Source: Mycobacterium sp. 1164966.3 (GTDB lineage: Bacteria; Actinomycetota; Actinomycetes; Mycobacteriales; Mycobacteriaceae). From it: 64,000 bases of DNA. Positions 8,164-17,164 of the stretch are shown piece after piece. The stretch spans positions 42,517 through 106,516 of the forward strand of contig NZ_LZSG01000049.1 in assembly GCF_001665395.1 (NCBI RefSeq), written 5' to 3'. Below the pieces are notes generated by a model. That model was not told the origin of the DNA. It did no database searches and saw only the letters and a program-made list of their open reading frames with translations. The translations under genes were made by a program, and so were the position numbers. The number at the start of each line of letters is the position of its first letter. The stretch's first letter is position 1.

Positions 8164-11100
8164 TCAGAGCAGGCCGAGCAGGCGAAGGTCGCTGATGTAC
8201 TTGGCGATGATCGGCGGGGTGATGTGCGGAATGTCTTTGTCCGGACCCACTTTCGCCTCCTGAACCGCCGCGCGGAACCGGTCCGTCGGCGCAATCGATC
8301 CGCGCACCGGCTTCTCTGGCTTCTGGTAGTTGTGCAGCAGCGGCAGCAGCGAAGCGTGACGCTGCTTCTCCGGCAGGCCGCGCAGCGCGGTCTCGAAGCG
8401 CTGCAGCCATTCGCCGTAGTCGGCGATGCGCTGAATCGCGCAACCATCGTCGATGAGCCAGTCGACGAATTGGTCCATGCCGATGCCGTCGTCGTAGGGA
8501 TTCATCACGTGATAGGTCTGGAACCCGTCCCGTGGTCCCAAAACGGTGATGGCCTCGGCGATGAACTCCACGGGCAGCCCGTCGTAGTGGGCGCGTTGAC
8601 GGTTGCCCTCGGCGTCGAGTTCGTAGAACGAACCCGGAGCCACGCCGGTGGCGGCCAGGCTGAGCATCATGCGGGTGAACATGTCGGGCACGTTGAGTTG
8701 GCCCGCCCAGGTGGTGTCGGCCAGGATCATGTCGCAGCGAAACACCGCCACCGGCAGGCCGCACAGGTCGTGGGCCTCGCGCAGTAGTACCTCGCCGGCC
8801 CACTTGCTGTTGCCGTAGCCGTTGGCATAGCTGTCGTCGATGCGCCTCGTCGCGCTGATCCTCCGGATGTCGGCGTCCTCGGTGAACTTGGCCGGCGCGA
8901 TCTGGTCGCCCACCCCGATCGTCGAGGTGTACGTGAACGGCTTCTGCTTGCCGGTCAGTGCCAAGCGGATCAGCTCGGCGGTGCCCAGCGCGTTGGGGCC
9001 GAACAGTTCGCTGTAGGGCAGCACGTGGTTGACCAGGGCGGCGGGGTCGACGATCACGTCGACGGTGTCGGCCAGGCGTTGCCAGGTTGCGGCGTCCAGG
9101 CCCAGGTCGGCGTCGCCTTTGTCGCCGGCGAGCACTTCGAGGTGCACGGCCAGATTCCGGTAGTGGGCCAACAGCTTCGGGTCGCCGCTGGCGAACGTGG
9201 CGTCCAGTCGGGCGCGGGCCTCTTCATCGGACTTGGCCCGCACCAGGCAGATCACGGTGCCGTCGACCAGGGCCATCCGCTCGAGCCATTCCAGCGCCAG
9301 GTACCGGCCCAAAAAGCCGGTCGCGCCGGTCAGCAGCACGGTGCGCACCTCGGAACTCGGCGACGGCAGCCCAGGCGCGGCCGCCAGGGTTTCGGCGTCG
9401 ATGAATTTGTCCAGGGTCAGGTCGGCGGCGTGTACCTCCACGGCGTCGCGGCCGTGCACCGAGGCGAAGGTGGGGCGCTTCGAGCCAGCGCGCTCGCCCT
9501 CGATGTAGGCGGCGATGGCACCCAGGTCGTTGGCTGGGGAGACGATGACGCCGACCGGCACGTCGATGTCGAAGATCTCGTGTAGCAGGTTGCCGAATGT
9601 CAACGCCGACAACGAGTCTCCGCCCAAGTCGGTGAAGTGGGCATCCGGTGACAAATCCGTGGCGGCGCTGCCTAGCAGCGCACCCGCGGCCCGGACCACG
9701 GTGTCGAGCACCGGCGCGGCGGCGCCACTGCGACGCAGCTCGCTCAACTCACTGGCCTGGCTGTCCGCCAGCTCGACGTACAGCCGCTCCAACCGCTCGC
9801 CGTAGTGGCTCTTCAGCTGCGGGCGTGCCAGCTTGCGGATGCCGGTCAGCAGACCGTTCTCCAGCGTGCACGGCGTTGTCTCGACGATGAAGTCACGCGG
9901 CACCTCGTAGGACTGCAGCCCGGCTTCTTTGGCGACGGTCTGCAGAGAATCGGCGATCGCTTGCTTCGACGCATTCTCGTCGGTCGGCACCACAACCGCC
10001 AACAGATAGGGGTGCGCGCTGTTGCCGTAGACGTAGATCTGGCGGACCAGCGGGCTATTGCCGAAGACCGCCTCCAGCTTCGCGACGGTGACGAATTCGC
10101 CCTGCGCGAGCTTCAGCACGTTATTGCGCCGATCGACGTACACCAGCCGGCCGGGAGCGACCTCGGCGACCACGTCGCCGGTCCGGTAGTAGCCGTCCTC
10201 GTCGAAGACGCCCGCAGTGGTTTCCGGTCGCTTGTAGTAGCCCGGGAACATGTTCTCGGTCTTGAGCAGCAACTCGCCGCGCGGGTGCGGCCGGTCGGTG
10301 GCGAAGTAGCCCAGGTCGGGCACGTCGGCCAGCTTGTAGTCGATCACCGGCGGGCTTTGCACCTCGCCGTCGAACAAGACCATCCCGGCCTCGGTGGAGC
10401 CGTAGCCGTCGAGCAGATGCATCTCGAGCAGGGATTCGACCCACGCCTTCAGGTCGGGCGACGTGGGCGCCGAGCCTGTCATCGCGAAGATGAACCGGCC
10501 GCCCAGAAGGTACTGGCGTTGCTCGTCCAGGACCTCGGCTTCGGCGGCCGCGCGGTCGTAACCCTCGGCCACCCGGCGCTCGACCTGGCGCTGATACTCC
10601 CCATACAGCGTCTCCCAGATCCGCGGCACGAAGTTCAGCTCGGTGGGCCGCACCAGCTCGAGGTCTTCCAGCAGCGTGGAAAGGTCGCTCTTGGCCGCGA
10701 AGTACGCCGTGCCGCCGTTGCCGAGCGTGCCGTAGAGGATGCCGCGTCCCATGACGTGACTCATCGGCATGAAGTTCAGCGTGATCGACGCGGCGGTTTC
10801 GCCGAACCAGTTCCTGCTCGAACGGCACCACATCTTGCCGACATTGCTCTGCGGATACATCGCACCCTTGGGTGCGCCGGTGCTGCCGGAGGTGTAGATC
10901 AAAAGCGCCAGCGGGTCACCGTCGGGAACCGCTACCGGCTCAAGAACCGCAGGAAGCCGCTTCCCGCGGTCGAGCACCTCGTTCAGGGTTTCGACGCTCA
11001 CGCCGGTGTCCGCCAGACCTGCCCGGGCGGCGTCGACGGCGTCGCGCTGGTCGTCGACCTCGGCGTAGTGGTCGAACACCAAGAGCTTGGCCGGCGCGGG

Positions 11101-11637
11101 CCCGGCGAGGATCAGCTCGACCGCCTCGGGCAGCTGGTTCACGCTCGCGGCAATGATGCGGGGCTCGGTCTCGGCGACGATGGGCTGCAGCTGGGCCAGG
11201 GCCGCGCTGGTCTGCAGCGGAACGGCCACGGCGCCCGTCTTGGCCAGCGCCACGTCGATCGTGGTGAAGTCGACGCTGTTGAAGCCCAGCACGGCGACGC
11301 AGTCGCCGGCGCGCACACCGTCGTCGGTCAGCGCCCGGGCCAGGGCACCGACGCGCTCGTCCAGCTCGCGGTAGGTGATGGTCTCGAAGCGGGGGAGCAC
11401 CTCCAAAACAGTGCGTCCGGTCTTCGGGTCCTTGACGAACTCCACCACGCGCTGGCCCAGGGCCGGCCGGTCGGCGTAGCCCTCCAGCACGGTCTGGATG
11501 ATCTGCGGCAGGCTCAGGCCCGGCTGCTGTACGGCCGCGGCGACCGCGGGGTCGGGTCTGGCTGCGGCGAACTGCGGGTCGTTGGCGGTCAGGACTTCAA
11601 CGCGGCGCTCGAGCCGCTGGTCAGTAGTAGTCGACAT
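8164..11637 (-). CDS. fadD9: Carboxylic acid reductase (FadD9-type), copy 2
   Basis: A second 1157-residue carboxylic acid reductase with the same plan as copy 1: adenylation domain with YTSGSTGAPKGA, carrier domain with LGGDS at Ser675, and Rossmann reductase domain with GATGFLG and the YxxxK pair. The two proteins have equal length with no indel. Their N-terminal 555 residues differ at many sites, including acid-pocket regions, while 556-1066 are almost the same. Inside that tract one clear replacement is Trp590 in copy 1 to Cys590 in copy 2 (TPWTLENG against TPCTLENG). It is followed by its own terminator and lies 206 bp downstream of the gabT stop on the same strand. M. tuberculosis has a single fadD9 here. 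Confidence 0.95.
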   Translation of the reverse strand: MSTTTDQRLERRVEVLTANDPQFAAARPDPAVAAAVQQPGLSLPQIIQTVLEGYADRPALGQRVVEFVKDPKTGRTVLEVLPRFETITYRELDERVGALARALTDDGVRAGDCVAVLGFNSVDFTTIDVALAKTGAVAVPLQTSAALAQLQPIVAETEPRIIAASVNQLPEAVELILAGPAPAKLLVFDHYAEVDDQRDAVDAARAGLADTGVSVETLNEVLDRGKRLPAVLEPVAVPDGDPLALLIYTSGSTGAPKGAMYPQSNVGKMWCRSSRNWFGETAASITLNFMPMSHVMGRGILYGTLGNGGTAYFAAKSDLSTLLEDLELVRPTELNFVPRIWETLYGEYQRQVERRVAEGYDRAAAEAEVLDEQRQYLLGGRFIFAMTGSAPTSPDLKAWVESLLEMHLLDGYGSTEAGMVLFDGEVQSPPVIDYKLADVPDLGYFATDRPHPRGELLLKTENMFPGYYKRPETTAGVFDEDGYYRTGDVVAEVAPGRLVYVDRRNNVLKLAQGEFVTVAKLEAVFGNSPLVRQIYVYGNSAHPYLLAVVVPTDENASKQAIADSLQTVAKEAGLQSYEVPRDFIVETTPCTLENGLLTGIRKLARPQLKSHYGERLERLYVELADSQASELSELRRSGAAAPVLDTVVRAAGALLGSAATDLSPDAHFTDLGGDSLSALTFGNLLHEIFDIDVPVGVIVSPANDLGAIAAYIEGERAGSKRPTFASVHGRDAVEVHAADLTLDKFIDAETLAAAPGLPSPSSEVRTVLLTGATGFLGRYLALEWLERMALVDGTVICLVRAKSDEEARARLDATFASGDPKLLAHYRNLAVHLEVLAGDKGDADLGLDAATWQRLADTVDVIVDPAALVNHVLPYSELFGPNALGTAELIRLALTGKQKPFTYTSTIGVGDQIAPAKFTEDADIRRISATRRIDDSYANGYGNSKWAGEVLLREAHDLCGLPVAVFRCDMILADTTWAGQLNVPDMFTRMMLSLAATGVAPGSFYELDAEGNRQRAHYDGLPVEFIAEAITVLGPRDGFQTYHVMNPYDDGIGMDQFVDWLIDDGCAIQRIADYGEWLQRFETALRGLPEKQRHASLLPLLHNYQKPEKPVRGSIAPTDRFRAAVQEAKVGPDKDIPHITPPIIAKYISDLRLLGLL
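8438..9972 (-). repeat. Converted or duplicated tract inside CAR copy 2
   Basis: Partner of 4778-6312. The core 8705-9867 is identical to 5045-6207 over 1163 bp, third codon positions included. The absence of silent differences points to recent gene conversion rather than selection on protein alone. Confidence 0.95.
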
Positions 11638-11693
11638 GGCAGTTCCTAGCGATTGCTGAGAAATCGGGGTTCGTGCGCCACGCTGCGCTGACG

Positions 11694-11706
11694 AAATAGA
11701 ACGTTA
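11694..11706 (-). promoter_or_regulatory. Shared upstream element of CAR copy 2
   Basis: AAATAGAACGTTA, identical to 8041-8053, lies 57 bp before the copy 2 start. It sits in the AT-rich part of the gap that separates this gene from gabT. It is a likely promoter or operator part common to both reductase genes. Confidence 0.5.
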
Positions 11707-11843
11707 CTCAAGCTAATGGTATTCCGCGATAGGCGGGCCCTGATAATCGGCTGTGAGTCGCGGGCGCCGGCGACTACGCCGAACGTGCAACCACGGCGAC
11801 AAACTCGGCGAACATTCTCCTTGAGAGCACGCTCGGCGACGGG

Positions 11844-13184
11844 TCAGAGGTCGGCGAGCAGCCCGGCCATGACGTCGAGGCCTTCGGTCAGTAGCTCGTC
11901 GCTGATGACCAGCGGCGGCAGCAGCCGGATGACGTTGCCGAACATGCCGCACGTCAAGACGATGACACCGGCTGCGTGCGTTGCGGTGGCCAGTTTCAAG
12001 GTCAGCTCGGGGTCGGGGTCGGCGGTTCCGGACTTCACCAACTCGATGGCGATCATCGCGCCGCGACCGCGCACGTCGCCAATCCGGTCATCGGCGGCCT
12101 GCAGACGGGTCAGCCGGTCCATCATCAGCCGTTCGATCTCCTGAGCACGCTGGACCAGGCCGTCGCGCTCGATGGTCTCGATGGTGGCCAGGGCCGCCGC
12201 GCAGCAGACGGGATTGCCGCCGAAGGTGCCGCCCAGGCCACTGGGGTGCGGGGCGTCCATGATCTCGGCCCGGCCGGTCACCGCCGACAGCGGCAACCCG
12301 TCGGCGATGCCCTTGGCGATGACGATCAGGTCGGGCTCGATGCCTTCGTACTCGCAGGCGAACATCGCGCCGCTGCGCGCCAACCCGGTCTGCACCTCGT
12401 CGGCGATGAACACCACGTTGTTGTTGCGGCACCAGTCGAGCAGGGCGGGCAGGAAGCCCTCGGCCGGGACGATGAAGCCGCCCTCTCCCTGGATCGGCTC
12501 GATGATGACCGCGGCCAGATTGTCGGCGCCGACCTGCTTTTCGATGAAGCTGATGGTCCGGGCGGCGGCCAGTTCACCATCGGTGGCCAGCTCCTTGTCG
12601 AGCAGGCCATCCCGGTACGGGTACGACAGCGGGGCCCGGTAGATCTCCGGCGCGAACGGACCAAAGCCGCTCTTGTAGGGCATGGACTTGGCGGTGAGCG
12701 CCATCGCCAGGTTGGTGCGGCCGTGATAGGCGTGGTCGAACGCCACCACCGCGGTCTTGTGGGTATAGGCACGGGCGGCCTTGATCGCGTTCTCGACCGC
12801 CTCGGCGCCGGAGTTGAACAGCACCGAACGCTTCTCGCCGCTGCCCGGCGTAATCCGGTTGAGCTCCTCGGCGACGGCAATGTATTCCTCGTAGGGCGTC
12901 ACCATGAAGCAGGTGTGGGTGAACTCGGCCACCTGTTCGCGGACGGCATCCACCACCCGGGGCGCGGAACTGCCGATCGTCGTGACGGCGATGCCCGACC
13001 CCAGATCGATCAGCCGGTTGCCGTCGACGTCTTCGAGGATCCCCCCGGCCGCGCGAGTCACGAATACCGGCATGGTCACCCCCACGCCGTGCGACACCGC
13101 CGCCACGCGGCGTTTGGTCAGTTCCAGCGATGCGGGACCGGGGATTTCGGTGACCAGATGGCGAGTCTGCTCGAGGCTGGCCAC
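11844..13184 (-). CDS. gabT: 4-aminobutyrate aminotransferase
   Basis: A 446-residue class III PLP aminotransferase. It moves the amino group of GABA to 2-oxoglutarate, giving succinate semialdehyde and glutamate. The PLP lysine is Lys291 in VIAKGIADGLPL, and the Asp of FIADEVQTG contacts the cofactor ring. The start is GTG at 13184 with GAGGAGG upstream. It sits at the gabT place of M. tuberculosis (Rv2589), next to the reductase genes, and is divergent from yajC. Other omega-amino acids or amines may be substrates, and an aldehyde-forming enzyme next door makes a link possible but unproven. Confidence 0.93.
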   Translation of the reverse strand: MASLEQTRHLVTEIPGPASLELTKRRVAAVSHGVGVTMPVFVTRAAGGILEDVDGNRLIDLGSGIAVTTIGSSAPRVVDAVREQVAEFTHTCFMVTPYEEYIAVAEELNRITPGSGEKRSVLFNSGAEAVENAIKAARAYTHKTAVVAFDHAYHGRTNLAMALTAKSMPYKSGFGPFAPEIYRAPLSYPYRDGLLDKELATDGELAAARTISFIEKQVGADNLAAVIIEPIQGEGGFIVPAEGFLPALLDWCRNNNVVFIADEVQTGLARSGAMFACEYEGIEPDLIVIAKGIADGLPLSAVTGRAEIMDAPHPSGLGGTFGGNPVCCAAALATIETIERDGLVQRAQEIERLMMDRLTRLQAADDRIGDVRGRGAMIAIELVKSGTADPDPELTLKLATATHAAGVIVLTCGMFGNVIRLLPPLVISDELLTEGLDVMAGLLADL

Positions 13185-13359
13185 TAAATCCTCCTCACCG
13201 CGGGCATGCCCGCTGCCGCCAAAGAAAACGCAAACAAAGCCTAGCCGTTAGGCAGTGTTTCCGGCGGGCCGCAGCGGGCGATCGAGGCCTCGCCGCCCGG
13301 CCTGACAGACTGGACGGGCACACTGGACGGTTGACGAGGTACCGAAAGATAGGCCACCG

Positions 13360-13743
13360 ATGAATAGCTTGGTTTTGTTCCTGCCGTTCCTGCTCATCAT
13401 GGGCGGGTTCATGTGGTTCGCGGCGCGCCGCCAGAAGCGCGCGATGCAGGCCACGATCGATCTTCACGACTCTTTGAAGCCCGGGGACCGGGTGCACACC
13501 ACGTCGGGCCTGGAAGCCACCGTCACCGCCATCACCGACGACACCGTTGACCTGGAAATCGCGCCCGGGGTGGTGACCACCTGGATGAAGCTGGCGGTGC
13601 GCGACCGGATCCTGCCCGACGAACCCGATTTCGACGACGCAGACGATCTGGACGGCATAGCGGAGGCAGCCGCGAGTCCGGCCGACGGCCCCAGCGCGCC
13701 CGAAGCGGCGGCAACCGAGAGCCGCGCGAGCAAGGATTCCTGA
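13360..13743 (+). CDS. yajC: Sec translocase accessory protein YajC
   Basis: A 127-residue protein with a single N-terminal membrane helix (LVLFLPFLLIMGGFMWFAARR). The cytoplasmic YajC domain follows, with LKPGDRVHTTSGLEATV and an acidic, alanine-rich tail. YajC joins SecDF at the SecYEG channel. It lies 112 bp before secD on the same strand, the conserved yajC-secD-secF order. The start ATG at 13360 begins just before the membrane helix. The gap to divergent gabT (175 bp) should hold the promoters of both. Confidence 0.95.
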   Translation: MNSLVLFLPFLLIMGGFMWFAARRQKRAMQATIDLHDSLKPGDRVHTTSGLEATVTAITDDTVDLEIAPGVVTTWMKLAVRDRILPDEPDFDDADDLDGIAEAAASPADGPSAPEAAATESRASKDS

Positions 13744-13855
13744 CCCAGGGACTCGCCGATAAGGCGCTTGCCCGAAGGGCATGTGAACGCGACACGTAGT
13801 CTTTTCGGAGGCTCTGTCGTGGGCAGCAACCGATTCGCAAGGAGATTCAAGGAAC

Positions 13856-15658
13856 GTGGCATCGTCTTCGGCGCCGGTGCACCCTGCCCGCTACCTGTCG
13901 GTGTTCCTGATCATGCTCGTTTTGGTCTACCTGCTGGTGTTCCTCACCGGCGACAAGAAGGCCGCCCCCAAGCTCGGCATCGACCTGCAGGGCGGCACCC
14001 GCGTCACACTGACCGCGCGCACGCCGGACGGCTCCCGCCCCAGCCGTGAGTCGCTGGCTCAGGCGCAGCAGATCATCAGTGCGCGGGTCAACGGGCTCGG
14101 CGTCTCCGGTTCCGAGGTCGTCGTCGACGGCGACAACCTGATCATCACGGTGCCCGGCACCAACGGCAACGAGGCCCGCAACCTGGGGCAGACCGCGCGC
14201 CTGTACATCCGGCCGGTTACCCAGGCGGTTCCGGTGCAGCCCAAGGAACCCCCCAAGCCGAAACCACCCGCGGCGCCCGGTGGCCAGCCACCGCCGGGCG
14301 AGCAGCCCCCGCCTGGGCAACCCGGTGGCCAACCCGCGCCGACGGGTGGTGCCCCTGCACCGGCGCCGGCGCCGCAACCGCGGCCCTATCCGCAAGACCC
14401 CACGCCGCCGCCCAGCCCGAACCCAGCACCCGCACCGAGCCCCGCCCCGGCACCCGCCGGTGGGGCACCCGCGTCGGCGGAGCCGCCACCGGGGCAGGCG
14501 CCGCCGGGTGAAGCGCCCGCGCCGCCCGATCCCCGCAAGGAGCTGGCCGAGCGCATCCAGCAGATGAAGGAATTCAGGCAGAGCAGCAACCCGTACATAC
14601 AGATGGTCGCCATGCGGTACGTGGCCGCCCACTGCGGCAATGACGACATCCTGGCCGGCAATGACGATCCGAAGCTGCCGCTGGTGACGTGTTCGACCGA
14701 CCACAAGCAGGTGTATCTGCTGGCCCCGTCGATCATCAGCGGCGACCAGATCCAGGATGCGAGCTCGGGAATGAACCAGCGCGGCCTGGGCTACGTCGTC
14801 GATCTGCAGTTCAAGCCCGCCGCAGCAGCCACCTGGGCAGACTTCACCACCAAGAACGTCGGCACCCAGACCGCGTTCACCCTGGACTCCCAGGTCGTCA
14901 GCGCTCCGGTGATCCAGGAGGCGATCCCCGGCGGGCGGACCCAGATCAACGGTGGTGATCCGCCGTTCACCGCCTCGACGGCGAAGCAACTGGCCAACGT
15001 GCTGAAATACGGGTCGCTGCCGCTGTCCTTCGAGGCATCGGAAGCCCAAACCGTCTCGGCCACACTGGGATTGACGTCGCTACGAGCGGGCCTGATCGCA
15101 GGTGGCATCGGTTTGATCCTGGTGCTGCTGTACTCCCTGCTGTACTACCGGGTGCTGGGTTTGCTCACGGCCCTGTCGCTGATCGCTTCCGGCGCAATGG
15201 TTTTCGCGATCCTGGTGCTGCTGGGCCGGTATATCAACTACACCCTGGACCTGGCCGGCATCGCGGGTCTGATCATCGGTATCGGTACCACCGCGGACTC
15301 CTTCGTCGTCTTCTTCGAGCGCATCAAAGACGAGATCCGCGAAGGCCGTTCGTTCCGATCGGCGGTTCCCCGGGGTTGGACGCGGGCCCGCAAGACGATC
15401 GTGTCGGGCAATGCCGTCACCTTCCTGGCGGCCGCGGTGCTGTACTTCCTGGCGATCGGAGAGGTGAAGGGATTCGCCTTCACGCTGGGTCTCACCACGA
15501 TCCTCGACCTGGTGGTGGTTTTCCTGGTGACCTGGCCGCTGGTGTACCTGGCCTCCAAGTCGTCGACGCTGTCGAAACCGGCGTACAACGGCCTGGGCGC
15601 CGTGCAGCAAGTTGCCCGCGAGCGCCGGGCTTCCGGCCGATCGACCGAACGGGTGTGA
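13856..15658 (+). CDS. secD: Protein translocase subunit SecD
   Basis: A 600-residue subunit of the SecDF proton-driven motor that helps pull exported proteins across the membrane. It has an N-terminal helix (YLSVFLIMLVLVYLLVFLTG), the conserved GIDLQGGTRVTL segment, and a large outer domain. Five C-terminal helices follow, with AGIAGLIIGIGTTADSFVVFFERIKDE. Residues about 126-225 are an insert made of Pro, Gly, Ala and Gln repeats within the outer P1 domain. Mycobacterial SecD proteins are known to carry a proline-rich stretch here. GTG at 13856 is chosen because AAGGAG lies 10 nt upstream. SecF follows 3 bp after the stop. Confidence 0.97.
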   Translation: MASSSAPVHPARYLSVFLIMLVLVYLLVFLTGDKKAAPKLGIDLQGGTRVTLTARTPDGSRPSRESLAQAQQIISARVNGLGVSGSEVVVDGDNLIITVPGTNGNEARNLGQTARLYIRPVTQAVPVQPKEPPKPKPPAAPGGQPPPGEQPPPGQPGGQPAPTGGAPAPAPAPQPRPYPQDPTPPPSPNPAPAPSPAPAPAGGAPASAEPPPGQAPPGEAPAPPDPRKELAERIQQMKEFRQSSNPYIQMVAMRYVAAHCGNDDILAGNDDPKLPLVTCSTDHKQVYLLAPSIISGDQIQDASSGMNQRGLGYVVDLQFKPAAAATWADFTTKNVGTQTAFTLDSQVVSAPVIQEAIPGGRTQINGGDPPFTASTAKQLANVLKYGSLPLSFEASEAQTVSATLGLTSLRAGLIAGGIGLILVLLYSLLYYRVLGLLTALSLIASGAMVFAILVLLGRYINYTLDLAGIAGLIIGIGTTADSFVVFFERIKDEIREGRSFRSAVPRGWTRARKTIVSGNAVTFLAAAVLYFLAIGEVKGFAFTLGLTTILDLVVVFLVTWPLVYLASKSSTLSKPAYNGLGAVQQVARERRASGRSTERV

Positions 15659-15661
15659 CGG

Positions 15662-17155
15662 ATGGCAGCTGACCCGAACAAGAAAGCAACTGGCGCATCG
15701 CCGGAAGAGGCCACCCAGGAGGCTGCCAAACCAGCCGGGCAACCGGTCAAGAAACCGGCCGCGAAGAAACCCGCCGCGAAAAAAGCCGCCGCGAAAAAAG
15801 CCACCGCGACAAAAGCCACAACGAAGCCCGCCGACCCCGACCAGACCGTCGCGGCGGCCGAAATCACCGAATCCACCGCAGTCGTGCCCGCGTCGACTTC
15901 CGCCCCGGCAGCCACTCAGCCGCCCCACCACAGCCTGCTGTCGCGGCTGTACACCGGAACCGGCGCCTTCGAGGTGGTCGGGCGGCGCCGGCTGTGGTAC
16001 GGGATCAGCGGCGCGATCGTCGCGATCGCCGTCGTCAGCATCTTGCTGCGCGGTTTCACGTTCGGGATCGATTTCAACGGCGGCACCAAGGTGTCAATGC
16101 CCATCGCAGGTGGGTCCGGCACGATCCGCACCGCTCAGGTCCAGGACGTCTTCCGGAAGACCATCGGCCGTGACGCCGAATCGGTCGTCATTGTCGGCAG
16201 CGGCTCCTCCGCGACCGTCCAGATCCGTTCCGAAACGCTGTCCAACGACCAGACGGCGAAGCTGAAAAACGCGCTGTTCGACGCCTTCCAGCCCAAGGGT
16301 GCCGACGGGAAGCCCAGCAAGCAGGCGATCAGCGACTCGGCCGTGTCGGAGACCTGGGGCGGTCAGATCACCAAGAAGGCGCTGTTCGCCCTGGTGGTGT
16401 TCCTGGCGCTGGTCAGCGTCTACATCACGGTGCGCTACGAGCGCTACATGGCGATCTCCGCGCTGACGACCATGCTCTTCGACCTGACCGTCACCGCCGG
16501 CGTGTACTCACTGGTGGGATTCGAGGTCAGCCCGGCCACTGTCATCGGCCTGCTGACAATCCTCGGCTTCTCGCTCTACGACACGGTCATCGTGTTCGAC
16601 AAGGTCGAGGAGAACACCCACGGCTTCCAGCACACCACCCGGCGCACCTTCGCGGAGCAGGCCAACCTGGCGATCAACCAGACGTTCATGCGGTCCATCA
16701 ACACCAGCCTGATCTCGGTGTTGCCGATCCTGGCTTTGATGGTGGTCGCGGTATGGCTGCTCGGCGTGGGCACGCTGAAGGACCTGGCGCTGGTGCAGCT
16801 GGTCGGCATCCTGGTGGGCACCTACTCGTCGATCTTCTTTGCCACCCCGCTGCTGGTCACCCTTCGTGAACGGACCGAACTGGTACGCACCCACAGCCGC
16901 CGGGTCGCCCGACGGCGCGGGCCCGGTTCGTCGACGGCAGGCTCGGAACCTCCGGACCACGCGGACACCGAGAAAGCGGAGCAGCAGACCAAATCCGCTG
17001 CAGATGACGACGCGGCGGAGGAGACCACCGAGATGGTCACGCAGCCCGCGGCCACCAAGGCGACGGCGTCGAACAAGCCGGCGCCGGGGGCGCGGCCGGT
17101 GCGGCCCACCGGCACCCGGCGTCCGACCGGCAAGCGAAACGCTGGCCGGCGTTAG
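15662..17155 (+). CDS. secF: Protein translocase subunit SecF
   Basis: A 497-residue partner of SecD with six membrane helices. It contains FGIDFNGGTKV after the first helix and the LTILGFSLYDTVIVFDKVEEN motif of the proton pathway. It is longer than the M. tuberculosis protein (442 residues), because of an N-terminal extension made of Lys/Ala repeats (KKPAAKK type, about residues 20-60) and a long Ala/Pro/Lys-rich C-terminal tail. Both extensions are predicted cytoplasmic. It is cotranscribed with secD and followed after 9 bp by the lipoprotein gene. Confidence 0.96.
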   Translation: MAADPNKKATGASPEEATQEAAKPAGQPVKKPAAKKPAAKKAAAKKATATKATTKPADPDQTVAAAEITESTAVVPASTSAPAATQPPHHSLLSRLYTGTGAFEVVGRRRLWYGISGAIVAIAVVSILLRGFTFGIDFNGGTKVSMPIAGGSGTIRTAQVQDVFRKTIGRDAESVVIVGSGSSATVQIRSETLSNDQTAKLKNALFDAFQPKGADGKPSKQAISDSAVSETWGGQITKKALFALVVFLALVSVYITVRYERYMAISALTTMLFDLTVTAGVYSLVGFEVSPATVIGLLTILGFSLYDTVIVFDKVEENTHGFQHTTRRTFAEQANLAINQTFMRSINTSLISVLPILALMVVAVWLLGVGTLKDLALVQLVGILVGTYSSIFFATPLLVTLRERTELVRTHSRRVARRRGPGSSTAGSEPPDHADTEKAEQQTKSAADDDAAEETTEMVTQPAATKATASNKPAPGARPVRPTGTRRPTGKRNAGRR

Positions 17156-17164
17156 GCAGGGCTA

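Noticed and set aside
9805..11649. 614-codon open frame opposite the second reductase gene
   Set aside because: Antisense shadow of the adenylation domain. The translation is His/Gln/Arg-rich without motifs, and the sense frame is a full enzyme.
11976..13187. 403-codon open frame opposite gabT
   Set aside because: Shadow of gabT; composition is that of a reverse-strand frame in GC-rich DNA.
14230..14530. Proline-rich DNA in secD as a possible PE/PPE or PGRS insertion
   Set aside because: The frame is continuous and the insert fits the known proline-rich part of mycobacterial SecD; no PE or PPE domain is present.
15745..15840. Short direct repeats at the secF 5' end, considered as a CRISPR or VNTR
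   Set aside because: The repeats are codon-phased Lys/Ala units of the SecF N-terminus, without spacers of even length or a leader.
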